From: Chitinophagales bacterium
GTDB taxonomy: Bacteria; Bacteroidota; Bacteroidia; Chitinophagales; Chitinophagaceae
Reading direction: 5' to 3'
Length of the DNA stretch: 53,227 nucleotides
Assembly: GCA_015654695.1 (NCBI GenBank)
Contig: JAATGJ010000154.1
Span: 1-53,227 of the forward strand
A program made the translations under genes and the position numbers. Positions 1 to 7,756 of this stretch are shown here, piece by piece. Position 1 is the stretch's first letter. The number at the start of each line of letters is the position of its first letter. The notes beneath the pieces are model-generated. The model ran no database searches. It was not told the DNA's origin and was given only the letters and a program-made list of their open reading frames with translations.

Positions 1-137
1 GCAGTTTCTTACCGGGAACATACTTGATAGCTGTTTTGACGACAATCCGCTCTCACCCCTTTTTCACCTTTTTATTTCAAATCTATTGGTATCTTAACTC
101 TCTCTCAAAGAACTATTTTTACTAAAATGTAAACATA

Positions 138-200
138 GGAGACGATAAGACGGTAAATATTGAAATGCAATTACCATTTTCTTTCCGCCTTTCCGTCTCC
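138..200. repeat. Imperfect inverted repeat, REP-like
   Basis: Sixteen-base arms (138-153 and 185-200) match at 13 of 16 positions when one is reverse-complemented; the outer seven bases GGAGACG/CGTCTCC are perfect. The right arm holds CCGCCTTTCC, which recurs as an arm of another hairpin at 44023-44032. This suggests a short dispersed palindromic element rather than a terminator, since no T-run follows. Confidence 0.5.
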
Positions 201-216
201 CCGGCAATAAATAGCT

Positions 217-249
217 TTTGAGACATCCTCAATGCAAAAAATTAATTTG
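217..249 (+). promoter_or_regulatory. Candidate Bacteroidota-type promoter for tetR
   Basis: TTTG at 217-220 is followed after 21 bases by TTAATTTG at 242-249, a 7/8-type match to the TAnnTTTG -7 box of this phylum. The predicted start of transcription falls at about 255, inside the operator-like palindrome, as expected for autorepression. Motif match only. Confidence 0.35.
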
Positions 250-254
250 TACAA

Positions 255-272
255 TAAAACCGTTCGGTCTAA
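255..272. promoter_or_regulatory. TetR-type operator, upstream copy
   Basis: Half-sites ACC and GGT flank a four-base centre (GTTC). The arms have five of seven symmetric positions, and the right arm reads GGTCTAA. The layout ACC-N4-GGTCT equals that of the perfect palindrome downstream of the same gene. TetR genes are often autoregulated, so binding by the adjacent regulator is the simplest reading. Confidence 0.5.
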
Positions 273-301
273 TTTTAAGGCGCTAAACATTTACTTGCTA
301 T

Positions 302-898
302 ATGACAAAAGGTGAACGGACCCGGCAACTGATCATTGAAAAAGCAGCACCGCTATTTAATAAGAATGGTTATGCCGGTACCAGCCTGTCTGACATTATG
401 GAGGCTACAGGCCTGGCTAAAGGTGGCTTGTATGGCAATTTTAAAAACAAGGATGAGATTGCCGCGCTGACTTTTGAATATGCGATCAGCAAGGTAAAAA
501 CAGCGATCATGATGAAGCTGAGCGATTGCCATACCAGCCAGGAAAAACTGGTGGGTATATTGCAGTTCTACCGCAGCTATATCACCCATCCCCCGATAGC
601 AGGGGGTTGCCCGCTGCTGAACACCAGCGTGGAGGCAGATGATTCTTTCCCTTTTTTAAAGACGAGGGCGAGAGCTGCACAGAATGAAATGCTTGGATCA
701 CTGGTAAAGATCTTCCAGGAGGGAAAGAAGAACGGGGAGCTGAGAGAAACGATACAACCGCAAAAGGAAGCTGAGAATATGTACGCCCTGATAGAAGGTG
801 GTATCGTGATGGCGAAGATCAATGATAACCCGGCCATCCTGCACCGTATCCTTGACCGTATCCGTGAACACATAGAAAACGATCTTGCTGCCCGTTAA
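302..898 (+). CDS. TetR/AcrR family transcriptional regulator
   Basis: This is a one-component regulator of typical TetR length (198 aa). Residues about 6-50 form the helix-turn-helix: a hydrophobic first helix (TRQLIIEKAAPLF), a G-YAGTSLSDI turn and the recognition segment GLAKGGLYGNFKNKDE. The C-terminal helical part carries a GGCPLLN stretch near residue 100, resembling the GC-L-N motif of regulators that sense electrophiles or small organics in the NemR/AcuR-like branch; that comparison is from memory. Palindromes of the form ACC-N4-GGT lie on both sides, so it probably represses itself and the thioesterase gene that follows. The inducer cannot be read from sequence. Confidence 0.9.
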   Translation: MTKGERTRQLIIEKAAPLFNKNGYAGTSLSDIMEATGLAKGGLYGNFKNKDEIAALTFEYAISKVKTAIMMKLSDCHTSQEKLVGILQFYRSYITHPPIAGGCPLLNTSVEADDSFPFLKTRARAAQNEMLGSLVKIFQEGKKNGELRETIQPQKEAENMYALIEGGIVMAKINDNPAILHRILDRIREHIENDLAAR

Positions 899-911
899 AT
901 TTTTTTGATTT

Positions 912-935
912 AAATAAGACCGATTGGTCTTATTT
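912..935. promoter_or_regulatory. Perfect TetR-type operator palindrome
   Basis: Two perfect ten-base arms (912-921 AAATAAGACC and 926-935 GGTCTTATTT) flank the centre GATT. It sits in the 57-base gap between the regulator stop and the thioesterase start, where a bound repressor would block transcription. The core AGACC-N4-GGTCT agrees with operators of NemR-like TetR proteins as I recall them. Confidence 0.7.
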
Positions 936-955
936 ATACTAATAACCTGCCAGAC

Positions 956-1453
956 ATGGACCAGCATTTACAATCCTTCTATACCGTCCGGTTCAACGAC
1001 TGCGATCCCTTTCGTCACCTGAACAATGCCCGGTATATTGATTACTTCCTGAATGCAAGGGAAGATCATCTCCGTGATCATTACCAAATGGACCTTGCTG
1101 ATTTTTACAGCAAAGGCCGCGGATGGGTGGTAATGCAGCATGAGATCATTTACCTGCGGCCAGCTTCTTTTAATGAAACCATCTGCATCCGCAGCGGCCT
1201 GCTGAATGCCGGCAATGAACACCTGCTGGTGGAAATGCTGATGCTGGATGCGAATCAAAAACAATTAAAGGCATTGCTGCATACCCGGTTTGTTCCGGTG
1301 AGTCTCAGTACGGGGAAGAAAGAACCGCATTCAACCGAGTTCATGGAATTTATATCGGATAAAACTTTAGCCGGCCTGAATGATACTGTTCTTTCTCCCA
1401 AAGAAAGGGTGGAATACTGGCAAAAAATATTACGAACTCCCCAAACTGTATAA
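956..1453 (+). CDS. Acyl-CoA thioesterase, hotdog fold (4HBT/YbgC-FadM type)
   Basis: The 165-residue length and N-terminal pattern fit single-domain hotdog thioesterases. A beta strand YTVRFNDCDPF is followed by RHLNNARYIDYFLNARE, the helix region that in YbgC/FadM proteins carries the active-site Asp and the N-x-R-Y-x-x-(Y/F) motif. Such enzymes hydrolyse medium or long acyl-CoA, or act on aromatic acyl thioesters; the substrate is not predictable here. It lies directly downstream of the TetR gene with a perfect operator in the gap, so it is the likely regulated target. The start sits just after that operator. Confidence 0.85.
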   Translation: MDQHLQSFYTVRFNDCDPFRHLNNARYIDYFLNAREDHLRDHYQMDLADFYSKGRGWVVMQHEIIYLRPASFNETICIRSGLLNAGNEHLLVEMLMLDANQKQLKALLHTRFVPVSLSTGKKEPHSTEFMEFISDKTLAGLNDTVLSPKERVEYWQKILRTPQTV

Positions 1454-1502
1454 ACTATTTTATAACCAACCCCCTTTGCTACGGCGGGTAAAAATCAACA
1501 AC

Positions 1503-2063
1503 ATGAAAAAAGTATGGAACCTTATCGTTTTTGCTTTATTGCTGCAATCAGCGGTATATGCACAACCTTCTTCATCCGGCGATCTTGATGTATCTGTCAG
1601 CGGGCAGGTAATACTGACGGATAATTCTACTGTAGCCGGTACGGTAAAAGAGAATATCCGCAAGAAAGGGGAACTGATCCTGTTAACCAGCGGCAAGAAA
1701 ACAAAATACAAAGCGGCTGATATCAGCAGCGCACAGATCGGCGGCAGCCAGTACATCACCTGGAACTATACTTTCTATGAAGTGATCTTCCAGGGAAAGA
1801 ACCTGACGCTCCTGCGCAAAGCGAACGAGCCATCGGGTGTACAATACAACGGATCGGAGGCTGTGGTGATAAGTTCCGAAGGAAATATTGATGATCTGTT
1901 CATCAAAAAAAACGGCGACGCATCATTAATTTTGCTGACAAAGAAAAATGTAAAAGATGTATTGGGAAAAGTTTGCAGCAGTTGTGTTTCCGGTATAGAT
2001 GCAACAAAGTTTGATACAGATATTTTGAAGAAAGCGGCAGAAGATTGCGATAAATGTAATTAA
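1503..2063 (+). CDS. Secreted hypothetical protein with Cys-rich tail
   Basis: I do not recognise the family. I start it at the ATG that opens a Sec signal peptide (MKKVWNLIVFALLLQSAVYA, cleavage likely before QPSS). The open frame extends 41 codons further upstream, but that would overlap the thioesterase gene and bury the signal. The mature part of about 165 residues is beta-rich, with a segment on conversion of polar residues (TVAGTVKENIRKKGELILL) that looks like a small barrel or SH3-like fold. The end has four cysteines in two CxxC pairs (CSSC and CDKC), which could form disulfides or bind metal. A strong terminator follows. Confidence 0.7.
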   Translation: MKKVWNLIVFALLLQSAVYAQPSSSGDLDVSVSGQVILTDNSTVAGTVKENIRKKGELILLTSGKKTKYKAADISSAQIGGSQYITWNYTFYEVIFQGKNLTLLRKANEPSGVQYNGSEAVVISSEGNIDDLFIKKNGDASLILLTKKNVKDVLGKVCSSCVSGIDATKFDTDILKKAAEDCDKCN

Positions 2064-2096
2064 GAAAATTTTTGCCGGAGAGAAAGTGCGGATGGC

Positions 2097-2136
2097 AAAG
2101 CTGCGAAGCGTGGGGCTTCGCAGCTTTATTTTTTTC
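2097..2136 (+). terminator. Intrinsic terminator
   Basis: A perfect 13-bp stem (2097-2109 with 2115-2127) with a five-base loop is followed by ATTTTTTT. It ends the tetR-side transcription unit before the glycerate genes. Confidence 0.9.
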
Positions 2137-2164
2137 AGCTTACAACAGATCAACCGGCACATTC

Positions 2165-2200
2165 ATTGATCATTTGGTACTTTAGTTGAACAATTGATCA
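2165..2200. repeat. Direct repeat of ATTGATCA ahead of the glycerate operon
   Basis: ATTGATCA occurs at 2165-2172 and again at 2193-2200, a 28-base period. TGATCA is itself palindromic, so the two copies could be sites for a dimeric regulator about ten bases before the permease start. No regulator gene is adjacent. Confidence 0.35.
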
Positions 2201-2210
2201 GCTACATCCA

Positions 2211-3539
2211 ATGACAATCTCTTTCATACAGGTCCTGCTTTCCTTGCTGGCGGGTATTGTGGTCATCATACTGCTTACCACTAAGTACCGTGTACATGCT
2301 TTTTTCGCATTACTGATTGCCTGTTTCCTGGTGGGGCTTGGTGTACAATTGCCATTTGCCACTATATTAACTTCAATCAGGCAAGGCTTTGGTCATATCA
2401 TGCAATCGCTTGGCCTTATCATTGTGCTAGGCACTACGCTGGGTGTATTGCTGGAACATACGGGCTGTACACGAGTGATGGCCGGCTTTATTTTAAAAAA
2501 AACTGGAGAAAAAAAAGCGCCCCTGGCGATGAGTCTTACAGGATTTATTGTTGGTCTTCCTATTTTTTGCGATTCAGGTTATATTGTACTCAGCGGCCTG
2601 AATCAATCATTGGCCAAACGTACCGGCATATCTGTAGTGATCATGGCTGTATCACTGGCTACTGGTTTGTATGCAGTGCATTGTTTACTGCCGCCGCATC
2701 CGGGCGCTGCAGCAGCAGCAAGTACTATCGGCATTGATTTCGGAAAATTGATCACCATCGGTATTGCAGTAGCCATTCCGGGAATGATAGCCGGGCATTT
2801 ATGGGCCCGCTATGCAGGAAAAAAAGTACCGCATGTTGCAGCAGGAGAAGAAGATATTATAAAGCATACAGTTGCTCCATCTGTGCTGATGGCTTTTTTG
2901 CCTGTGATAGTACCGATACTTTTAATTGCCATTAATTCTTTTTTTGCTTTTGAAAAAAACACCGGCAGCAGTGTACAAAAATTCTTTTCCATATTAGGAG
3001 AACCGGTCATTGCTTTATCAGTTGGTGTATTGCTTGTTTTTTTGACTGTTCGCAACTGGACAAAACAAACCGTAAGTAAATTATTACAGGAAGGAGCGGA
3101 AAAAGCAGGTGGCATACTGGTTATCATCGGAGCTGGCGGCGCTTTTGGTGCTGTACTGGCTGCTACAAAGATCGGCGAACATTTCAGCGAAGCATTGAAC
3201 CTACAAAGCATGGGGATCTTCTTTCCTTTTCTTCTAACGTTCATTTTAAAAACTGCACAGGGTTCTTCTACTGTTGCCATCATCACGGCTGCGTCCATCG
3301 TTTTGCCGCTGTTACCTGCATTGGGTCTTACTTCAGAAATGGGAAGATTGCTTTGTGTCTTATCCATGGGGGCAGGATCTATGATGATCTCACACGCCAA
3401 TGATGCTTATTTCTGGGTGATCACTAAATTTTCAGGATTGGAAATGAAGTCTATGCTGAAAGTATATTCCGTAGCTACTATCTGGATGGGATTAGTTACG
3501 TTACTGGTCGTATATATTTTATCATTATTCTTATTGTAA
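2211..3539 (+). CDS. GntP-family permease, probable glycerate/gluconate:H+ symporter
   Basis: A 442-residue polytopic inner-membrane protein with about 12 hydrophobic segments. Family features include an N-terminal LLAGIVVIILLTTKYRVHAF, a conserved PIFCDSGYIVL loop, an LPPHPGAAA motif, and SMGAGSMMISHANDAYFW near the end, all typical of GntP/DsdX carriers for gluconate, glycerate or similar hydroxy acids. It lies six bases ahead of a glycerate kinase on the same strand, so glycerate is the most likely substrate. A proton-coupled uptake role is inferred from the family. Confidence 0.88.
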   Translation: MTISFIQVLLSLLAGIVVIILLTTKYRVHAFFALLIACFLVGLGVQLPFATILTSIRQGFGHIMQSLGLIIVLGTTLGVLLEHTGCTRVMAGFILKKTGEKKAPLAMSLTGFIVGLPIFCDSGYIVLSGLNQSLAKRTGISVVIMAVSLATGLYAVHCLLPPHPGAAAAASTIGIDFGKLITIGIAVAIPGMIAGHLWARYAGKKVPHVAAGEEDIIKHTVAPSVLMAFLPVIVPILLIAINSFFAFEKNTGSSVQKFFSILGEPVIALSVGVLLVFLTVRNWTKQTVSKLLQEGAEKAGGILVIIGAGGAFGAVLAATKIGEHFSEALNLQSMGIFFPFLLTFILKTAQGSSTVAIITAASIVLPLLPALGLTSEMGRLLCVLSMGAGSMMISHANDAYFWVITKFSGLEMKSMLKVYSVATIWMGLVTLLVVYILSLFLL

Positions 3540-3545
3540 AGTATT

Positions 3546-4679
3546 ATGCATATACTCATTGCCCCCAATGCATTTAAGAATAGTCTCGGCGCTGCCGAAG
3601 CAGCCGGGGCTATCAGCGAAGGGTTGCAGCAAAGTAAGCTGTCCTGTACCACTTTTTGCTTTCCTGTGGGTGATGGTGGTGATGGTACGGCCGCATTGAT
3701 AATACAGCATTGCAACGGCACTACGGTTCCTGTTACTGTGCAGGACCCACTGGGAAGAAAGATATCATCCTCATTCGGATTGATGGATAATGGAAAAACC
3801 GCTGTCATTGAAATGGCTGACGCATCCGGTTTGCGGCTACTGCAATCAAATGAACTGGATGTGTTGCATACTAATTCTTATGGTACAGGAGAGCTGATAG
3901 TTCATGCACTGGATAAAAAAGTCAATAAGATCATTCTTTGTATCGGTGGCAGCGCTACGGTTGACGGGGGCGCTGGCATATTGCGGGCTTTAGGTTTTCG
4001 GTTTTTAAATAAGAATGGAAAAGAATTGAACAATATGCCTGAAGACTTAACAGAACTTGATAGTATAGATGTATCCGGGGTTGATAAAAGAATCATGGAT
4101 CGCGAATTGGTTATACTATGCGATGTAGAAAACGTTTTACTTGGAAAAAAAGGTGCAGCGGCCGTATTTGGTCCTCAAAAAGGCGCTTCTCCTGCTGAAG
4201 TAAAAAAATTAGAAGCATCATTATCAAAGCTGAGGGATATTGTTTTGAAACAGACGGGTATAGACATGTCCGCCATCAAACATGGCGGCGCTGCCGGTGG
4301 TACAGCAGCGGGATTAGCAGCATTACTACATGCACAATTAGTGAACGGGATAGATCATTTTCTTTCATTGACCGGTTTTGATACTGCATTGGCAAAAGCT
4401 GATCTCATAATAACAGGTGAAGGAAGCATTGATGAACAAACATTACAGGGCAAAGGACCATTTGGTGTAGCAAAAAGAGCAAAGCAAAACCACCTACCGG
4501 TAATTGGCCTGGCCGGGAAATTACCTTTGGAAATTTCAACTGATCTGCAGGAATACTTTGACATTCTTTTACCCATCAATAACGAACTGATGGATATTGC
4601 TGAAGCATTACAAAATACAAAGCCTAATCTGACCCGCACCGCAAGAACTATTGGCGATATGCTGGCAGTAGCAAAATGA
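3546..4679 (+). CDS. glxK: Glycerate kinase (GarK/GlxK family)
   Basis: It phosphorylates D-glycerate with ATP, to 2-phosphoglycerate or 3-phosphoglycerate depending on subfamily; 2-phosphoglycerate is usual for this type. The 377-residue length is standard. It opens with the family signature (ILIAPNAFKNSLGAAEAA) and continues with FPVGDGGDGT, a glycine-rich CIGGSATVDGGAGILRALG, the GGAAGGTAAGLAA segment and ITGEGSIDEQTLQGKGP. It forms an operon with the upstream permease and runs tail to tail with the next gene, separated by only eight bases. Glycerate kinase finishes the glyoxylate/tartronate semialdehyde route that can follow purine and allantoin breakdown, which matches the nearby xdh genes. 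Confidence 0.92.
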   Translation: MHILIAPNAFKNSLGAAEAAGAISEGLQQSKLSCTTFCFPVGDGGDGTAALIIQHCNGTTVPVTVQDPLGRKISSSFGLMDNGKTAVIEMADASGLRLLQSNELDVLHTNSYGTGELIVHALDKKVNKIILCIGGSATVDGGAGILRALGFRFLNKNGKELNNMPEDLTELDSIDVSGVDKRIMDRELVILCDVENVLLGKKGAAAVFGPQKGASPAEVKKLEASLSKLRDIVLKQTGIDMSAIKHGGAAGGTAAGLAALLHAQLVNGIDHFLSLTGFDTALAKADLIITGEGSIDEQTLQGKGPFGVAKRAKQNHLPVIGLAGKLPLEISTDLQEYFDILLPINNELMDIAEALQNTKPNLTRTARTIGDMLAVAK

Positions 4680-4687
4680 CCGGCTTG

Positions 4688-6175
4688 TTAACGGAGTACA
4701 GAGATGTTAGTAATTATAACGACCTCCTTCAATTGAAAAAATTCTTTAGTTGTATCTACCAACCCGTCCCTTACTACTAATAATAGTTTCTGTTTTTCAT
4801 TGCCGGAAGCAAGTATCTCTTTTAATACTTCGCAAAAACCTTCTCCCCGCAGCTCCATCGGCCCGATCTCGTCAATGATCAGCCACCCTTCTTTGTCTTG
4901 GGCATCGCGTATGACCTGTATGGCTTTATTAAAACCTCTTTTGCTGAATACAAATCTTCCGACAGTTAGTATTTCCGTTTCCTCTTCCGTCGCTTCCATA
5001 TCAAATAACTGGCGGGCCTGAACATTCATGAACATTCTTTTGCCATTCACCACCGGTGTCAGTATGCCATATACATCATTTCTTTTCTCCGTCCTTTTGA
5101 TCAATGAAGTGGTCTTGCCGCTTTGAACCGGGCCGCTTAGGATAAATATCTTTCCCCCTGCAACAGGATTCAATGCATTTACCAGGATCTTTTTATTGCA
5201 TGCTTTTAACCGCTTCCAACCTTTTTTACCGGATGATGTCCGCCAGCTTTCGGTGATCAGTTGCTGTGTCACCGGTAATAATTGTAATACCTGCTGAATA
5301 TCCTGCTGTGACTGCGTTTTCTTTTTTTGCAACCAGTAATGCAGTAATTGTTTCAGCAAGGGGCCAACGATAAATATCCAGCTTAATATTATGATAATGG
5401 AACGCAGTAATATCTTCAGTGAGATATGAGGAGGCAACAATGGCTCACCGATCTTAAAATATGACTGAACATATAAGAGAATAAGCAGGATCCATACGAT
5501 GAGCAGCCCTTTCTTTAATCCCCCTATCTTTTTTGATGGCGGTGGTGATATTATTCCTGCATTATCCGTAAGAATAATTCTGTTCCCTTCTTCTTTACTC
5601 CATTTTTCTATTCGTTGTGGTAGTACCGAAGCCCACCAGCCCGCCAATATGCCGCCAATCAAATGAAGCAATACATAGCCACCCCCGATAAGCAGGCTAT
5701 AGTTAGTAACTGTTTTTTGTTTTGTCAGACCGTTAATAAAATCATTGATCACGGTCCATAGGTCTTTGCCATAAATAATAGTGAGCATGAGTATCCTTTG
5801 GAAGCCCGATTCAAGCATTGCTATTATCGCAAAGAGTATGCACGACAGTTTAAAGAACCGCCTGTTCCAGAATAACAACTCGCCCATTAATCCCTGGAAA
5901 AATACAGCGATATAGGCCGGTGGTGGCGCCTGCGGGCTCAGCATCATTTTAAAAACCGCAACAATGATGGTGGCTTTGATGATCGCCCCTTTTTGGGGTA
6001 CATACCAGGCGATAAGACAAATACAAATGACAGCACATCCGCCAACGACCAAGCCCGAAACCGGAATCTTTAATCCATGAATAATGCCGCCGAGCATTGC
6101 CTCATTCAATACCCATAATGCTATGAGACGGTAATAGATGACAGGATTATTTGATATTGTTACGCTATTATTCAT
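4688..6175 (-). CDS. Multi-pass membrane protein fused to a THEP1-type NTPase domain
   Basis: Residues about 1-330 hold eight or so hydrophobic segments. The early part (AMLGGIIHGLKIPVSG and SPQAPPPAYIAVFFQGLMGE) recalls small-molecule S-component-like membrane proteins, and a later cluster has longer helices near residues 225-300. Residues about 345-495 are a P-loop NTPase_1 domain, with Walker A GPVQSGKTTS and Walker B WLIIDEIGPMELRGEGF. THEP1-type enzymes hydrolyse NTPs, but their role is poorly known. I start at the ATG giving MNNSVTIS; a TTG lies five codons upstream. It is divergent from xdhA across a 144-base gap, so a role in cofactor or purine handling is possible but unproven. The fusion is unusual. 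Confidence 0.7.
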   Translation of the reverse strand: MNNSVTISNNPVIYYRLIALWVLNEAMLGGIIHGLKIPVSGLVVGGCAVICICLIAWYVPQKGAIIKATIIVAVFKMMLSPQAPPPAYIAVFFQGLMGELLFWNRRFFKLSCILFAIIAMLESGFQRILMLTIIYGKDLWTVINDFINGLTKQKTVTNYSLLIGGGYVLLHLIGGILAGWWASVLPQRIEKWSKEEGNRIILTDNAGIISPPPSKKIGGLKKGLLIVWILLILLYVQSYFKIGEPLLPPHISLKILLRSIIIILSWIFIVGPLLKQLLHYWLQKKKTQSQQDIQQVLQLLPVTQQLITESWRTSSGKKGWKRLKACNKKILVNALNPVAGGKIFILSGPVQSGKTTSLIKRTEKRNDVYGILTPVVNGKRMFMNVQARQLFDMEATEEETEILTVGRFVFSKRGFNKAIQVIRDAQDKEGWLIIDEIGPMELRGEGFCEVLKEILASGNEKQKLLLVVRDGLVDTTKEFFQLKEVVIITNISVLR

Positions 6176-6246
6176 ATACAAGTAGCACAAAGATCACAAA
6201 GGATTGTACGAAGTAAATTACGTCGCATCCCTGGTGGTTCAGCGTG

Positions 6247-6266
6247 CCTGCCTGCCGGCAGGCAGG
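6247..6266. repeat. Perfect 20-bp GC-rich palindrome
   Basis: CCTGCCTGCC is followed immediately by its reverse complement. It sits in the divergent spacer between the membrane-NTPase gene and xdhA. Palindromes of this exact style recur in Bacteroidota genomes as dispersed repeats. No T-run follows, so it is not an obvious terminator. Confidence 0.75.
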
Positions 6267-6269
6267 TTC

Positions 6270-6302
6270 TTTGCGCTCCCTAAATTATCTTAACTTTATT
6301 TG
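6270..6302 (+). promoter_or_regulatory. Candidate promoter for xdhA
   Basis: TTTG (6270-6273), a 21-base spacer and TTTATTTG (6295-6302) give one mismatch to TAnnTTTG. The box lies 17 bases before the TTG start chosen for xdhA, leaving a leader of about ten bases. Motif match only. Confidence 0.3.
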
Positions 6303-6319
6303 TCACGAATATAATTACA

Positions 6320-7756
6320 TTGATACGTTTTATAATAAATGAAAAAGAGATGGCCACTGATCTGCCACCCGGCATGGTGTTGCTTGACTTCATCCGTTAT
6401 CAGCAGCACCTGGTGGGTACGAAGATAGGTTGCCGCGAAGGAGATTGCGGAGCCTGTACGATATTAACCGGCGAACTTAATAATGATGAATTACAATATC
6501 ATACCGTTACTTCCTGCCTGATGCCCATCGGCAATGCCGCAGGAAAACATATTGTAACAATAGAGGGTATTAATCATAAAGAAGGATTGAATCCCATACA
6601 ACAAGCCATGGCTGATGCCGGCGCTACGCAATGTGGTTTTTGTACGCCGGGTTTTGTGATGTCACTCGCTGGTTTTTGCCTGGACGATAAACCAGCGACA
6701 AAAGAAAATGCTATCGCGTCTATTGACGGAAATATCTGCCGCTGCACCGGCTATAAATCCATTGAAAAAGCCGCTGTTGATATCGTGGAGAAATTAAAAG
6801 ATAAAAAAGAAGCTATACCCTTTGTAACGGAACAAAAAATATTGCCGGAATATTTTTCAGGTATCAAAGAACGGTTGCAGCGTTTACGAGAAAGTATTAA
6901 TGCAGATACCTTAAAAGACGTTGCCGGCATTAAAGAAACGCCGCATTTTGTAGGAGGTGGTACCGATCTCTATGTACAAAAGCATGATGAAATGAAAGAT
7001 GCAACTATCCGTTTTCTTCTCCATCAGCCGGAGTTGAATGGTATTGCAAAAGAAGATAATAAATGTATAATAGGCCCATCGGCAACAGTAAGTGATCTTT
7101 TGCATTCAGCTATTATCCATGAAGCTTTCCCGGATTTTCACCGCTATGCAAAATTGGTTTCTTCCACACCTATACGTAATATGGCTACGATTGCAGGCAA
7201 TTTTATTAATGCTTCTCCTATTGGTGACTTTACGATTTTCTTTTTAGCGTTGGATGCGCAGATAAGCCTCACCCCCAACCCCTCTCCGGGGGAGAGGGGC
7301 AAACGAACCCTGCCATTGAGAAAATTGTATAAAGGCTATAAACAATTAGATAAAACACCTGAAGAACATATTGATAAAATCTGGTTTGAATTACCGGGTA
7401 AAAACACATTGTTTCATTTTGAAAAAGTAAGTAAGCGAACTCATTTGGATATCGCCAGTGTGAATTCAGCGATCCATCTAAAAATGAATGGTGATGTAAT
7501 TGATGATGCAGGTATTTCAGCCGGTGGCGTTGGACCGGTACCGCTGTATTTGCAAAAGACATCTGAATTTTTAAAAGGGAAAAAAATTTCAGAAGAAATA
7601 ATTCATGAAACGATTAAAACAGCGCAAACAGAAATTTCACCGATCAGTGATGCAAGGGGATCGAAAGAGTATAAGCGATTATTGCTGAGGCAATTGATCA
7701 AAGCGCATTTTTTAAAACTATTTCCTGGTATCCTGGCAGAATCGGTTTTGGGCTAA
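6320..7756 (+). CDS. xdhA: Xanthine dehydrogenase small subunit: [2Fe-2S] plus FAD domains
   Basis: This is the electron-transfer subunit of a molybdenum hydroxylase oxidising hypoxanthine and xanthine to urate. A plant-type [2Fe-2S] domain has Cys38, 43, 46 and 66. The second cluster domain has Cys105, 108, 140 and 142 (QCGFCTPG and CRCTGY). The FAD domain begins near residue 200 with FVGGGTDLYV, and a CO-dehydrogenase-flavoprotein C-domain ends the 478 residues. This XdhA architecture matches the Rhodobacter type. The start is TTG, because the next ATG (6350) would remove the first beta strand IRFIINEKE of the ferredoxin fold. A REP-like palindrome is translated in frame as residues 317-327 in a loop of the FAD domain. 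xdhB follows. Confidence 0.9.
   Translation: MIRFIINEKEMATDLPPGMVLLDFIRYQQHLVGTKIGCREGDCGACTILTGELNNDELQYHTVTSCLMPIGNAAGKHIVTIEGINHKEGLNPIQQAMADAGATQCGFCTPGFVMSLAGFCLDDKPATKENAIASIDGNICRCTGYKSIEKAAVDIVEKLKDKKEAIPFVTEQKILPEYFSGIKERLQRLRESINADTLKDVAGIKETPHFVGGGTDLYVQKHDEMKDATIRFLLHQPELNGIAKEDNKCIIGPSATVSDLLHSAIIHEAFPDFHRYAKLVSSTPIRNMATIAGNFINASPIGDFTIFFLALDAQISLTPNPSPGERGKRTLPLRKLYKGYKQLDKTPEEHIDKIWFELPGKNTLFHFEKVSKRTHLDIASVNSAIHLKMNGDVIDDAGISAGGVGPVPLYLQKTSEFLKGKKISEEIIHETIKTAQTEISPISDARGSKEYKRLLLRQLIKAHFLKLFPGILAESVLG
7268..7300. repeat. REP-like palindrome inserted in frame within xdhA
   Basis: Arms CCCCTCTCC (7279-7287) and GGAGAGGGG (7291-7299) flank GGG, preceded by the pyrimidine-rich CTCACCCCCAA. 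Read in the gene frame it encodes LTPNPSPGERG, a peptide seen in many otherwise unrelated predicted proteins because this palindrome is dispersed in many bacterial genomes. It falls between two predicted strands, and the reading frame stays open. Confidence 0.8.

Larger units (their letters stand above)
1..301. other. Non-coding leader region before the tetR gene
   Basis: No convincing coding frame is visible on either strand. The stretch holds an imperfect inverted repeat, a candidate promoter and a TetR-type operator, each listed separately. The first 130 bases are AT-rich and carry nothing I can name; they could be the far end of an intergenic region belonging to a gene outside the window. 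Confidence 0.6.

Noticed and set aside
1380-1502. Extended N-terminus of the secreted hypothetical protein
   Set aside because: It overlaps the thioesterase gene and would bury a good signal peptide that begins at 1503.
2810-3400. 196-residue open frame on the minus strand
   Set aside because: It lies antisense inside the GntP permease, has low-complexity composition and no recognisable motif; it is a shadow of the permease codons.
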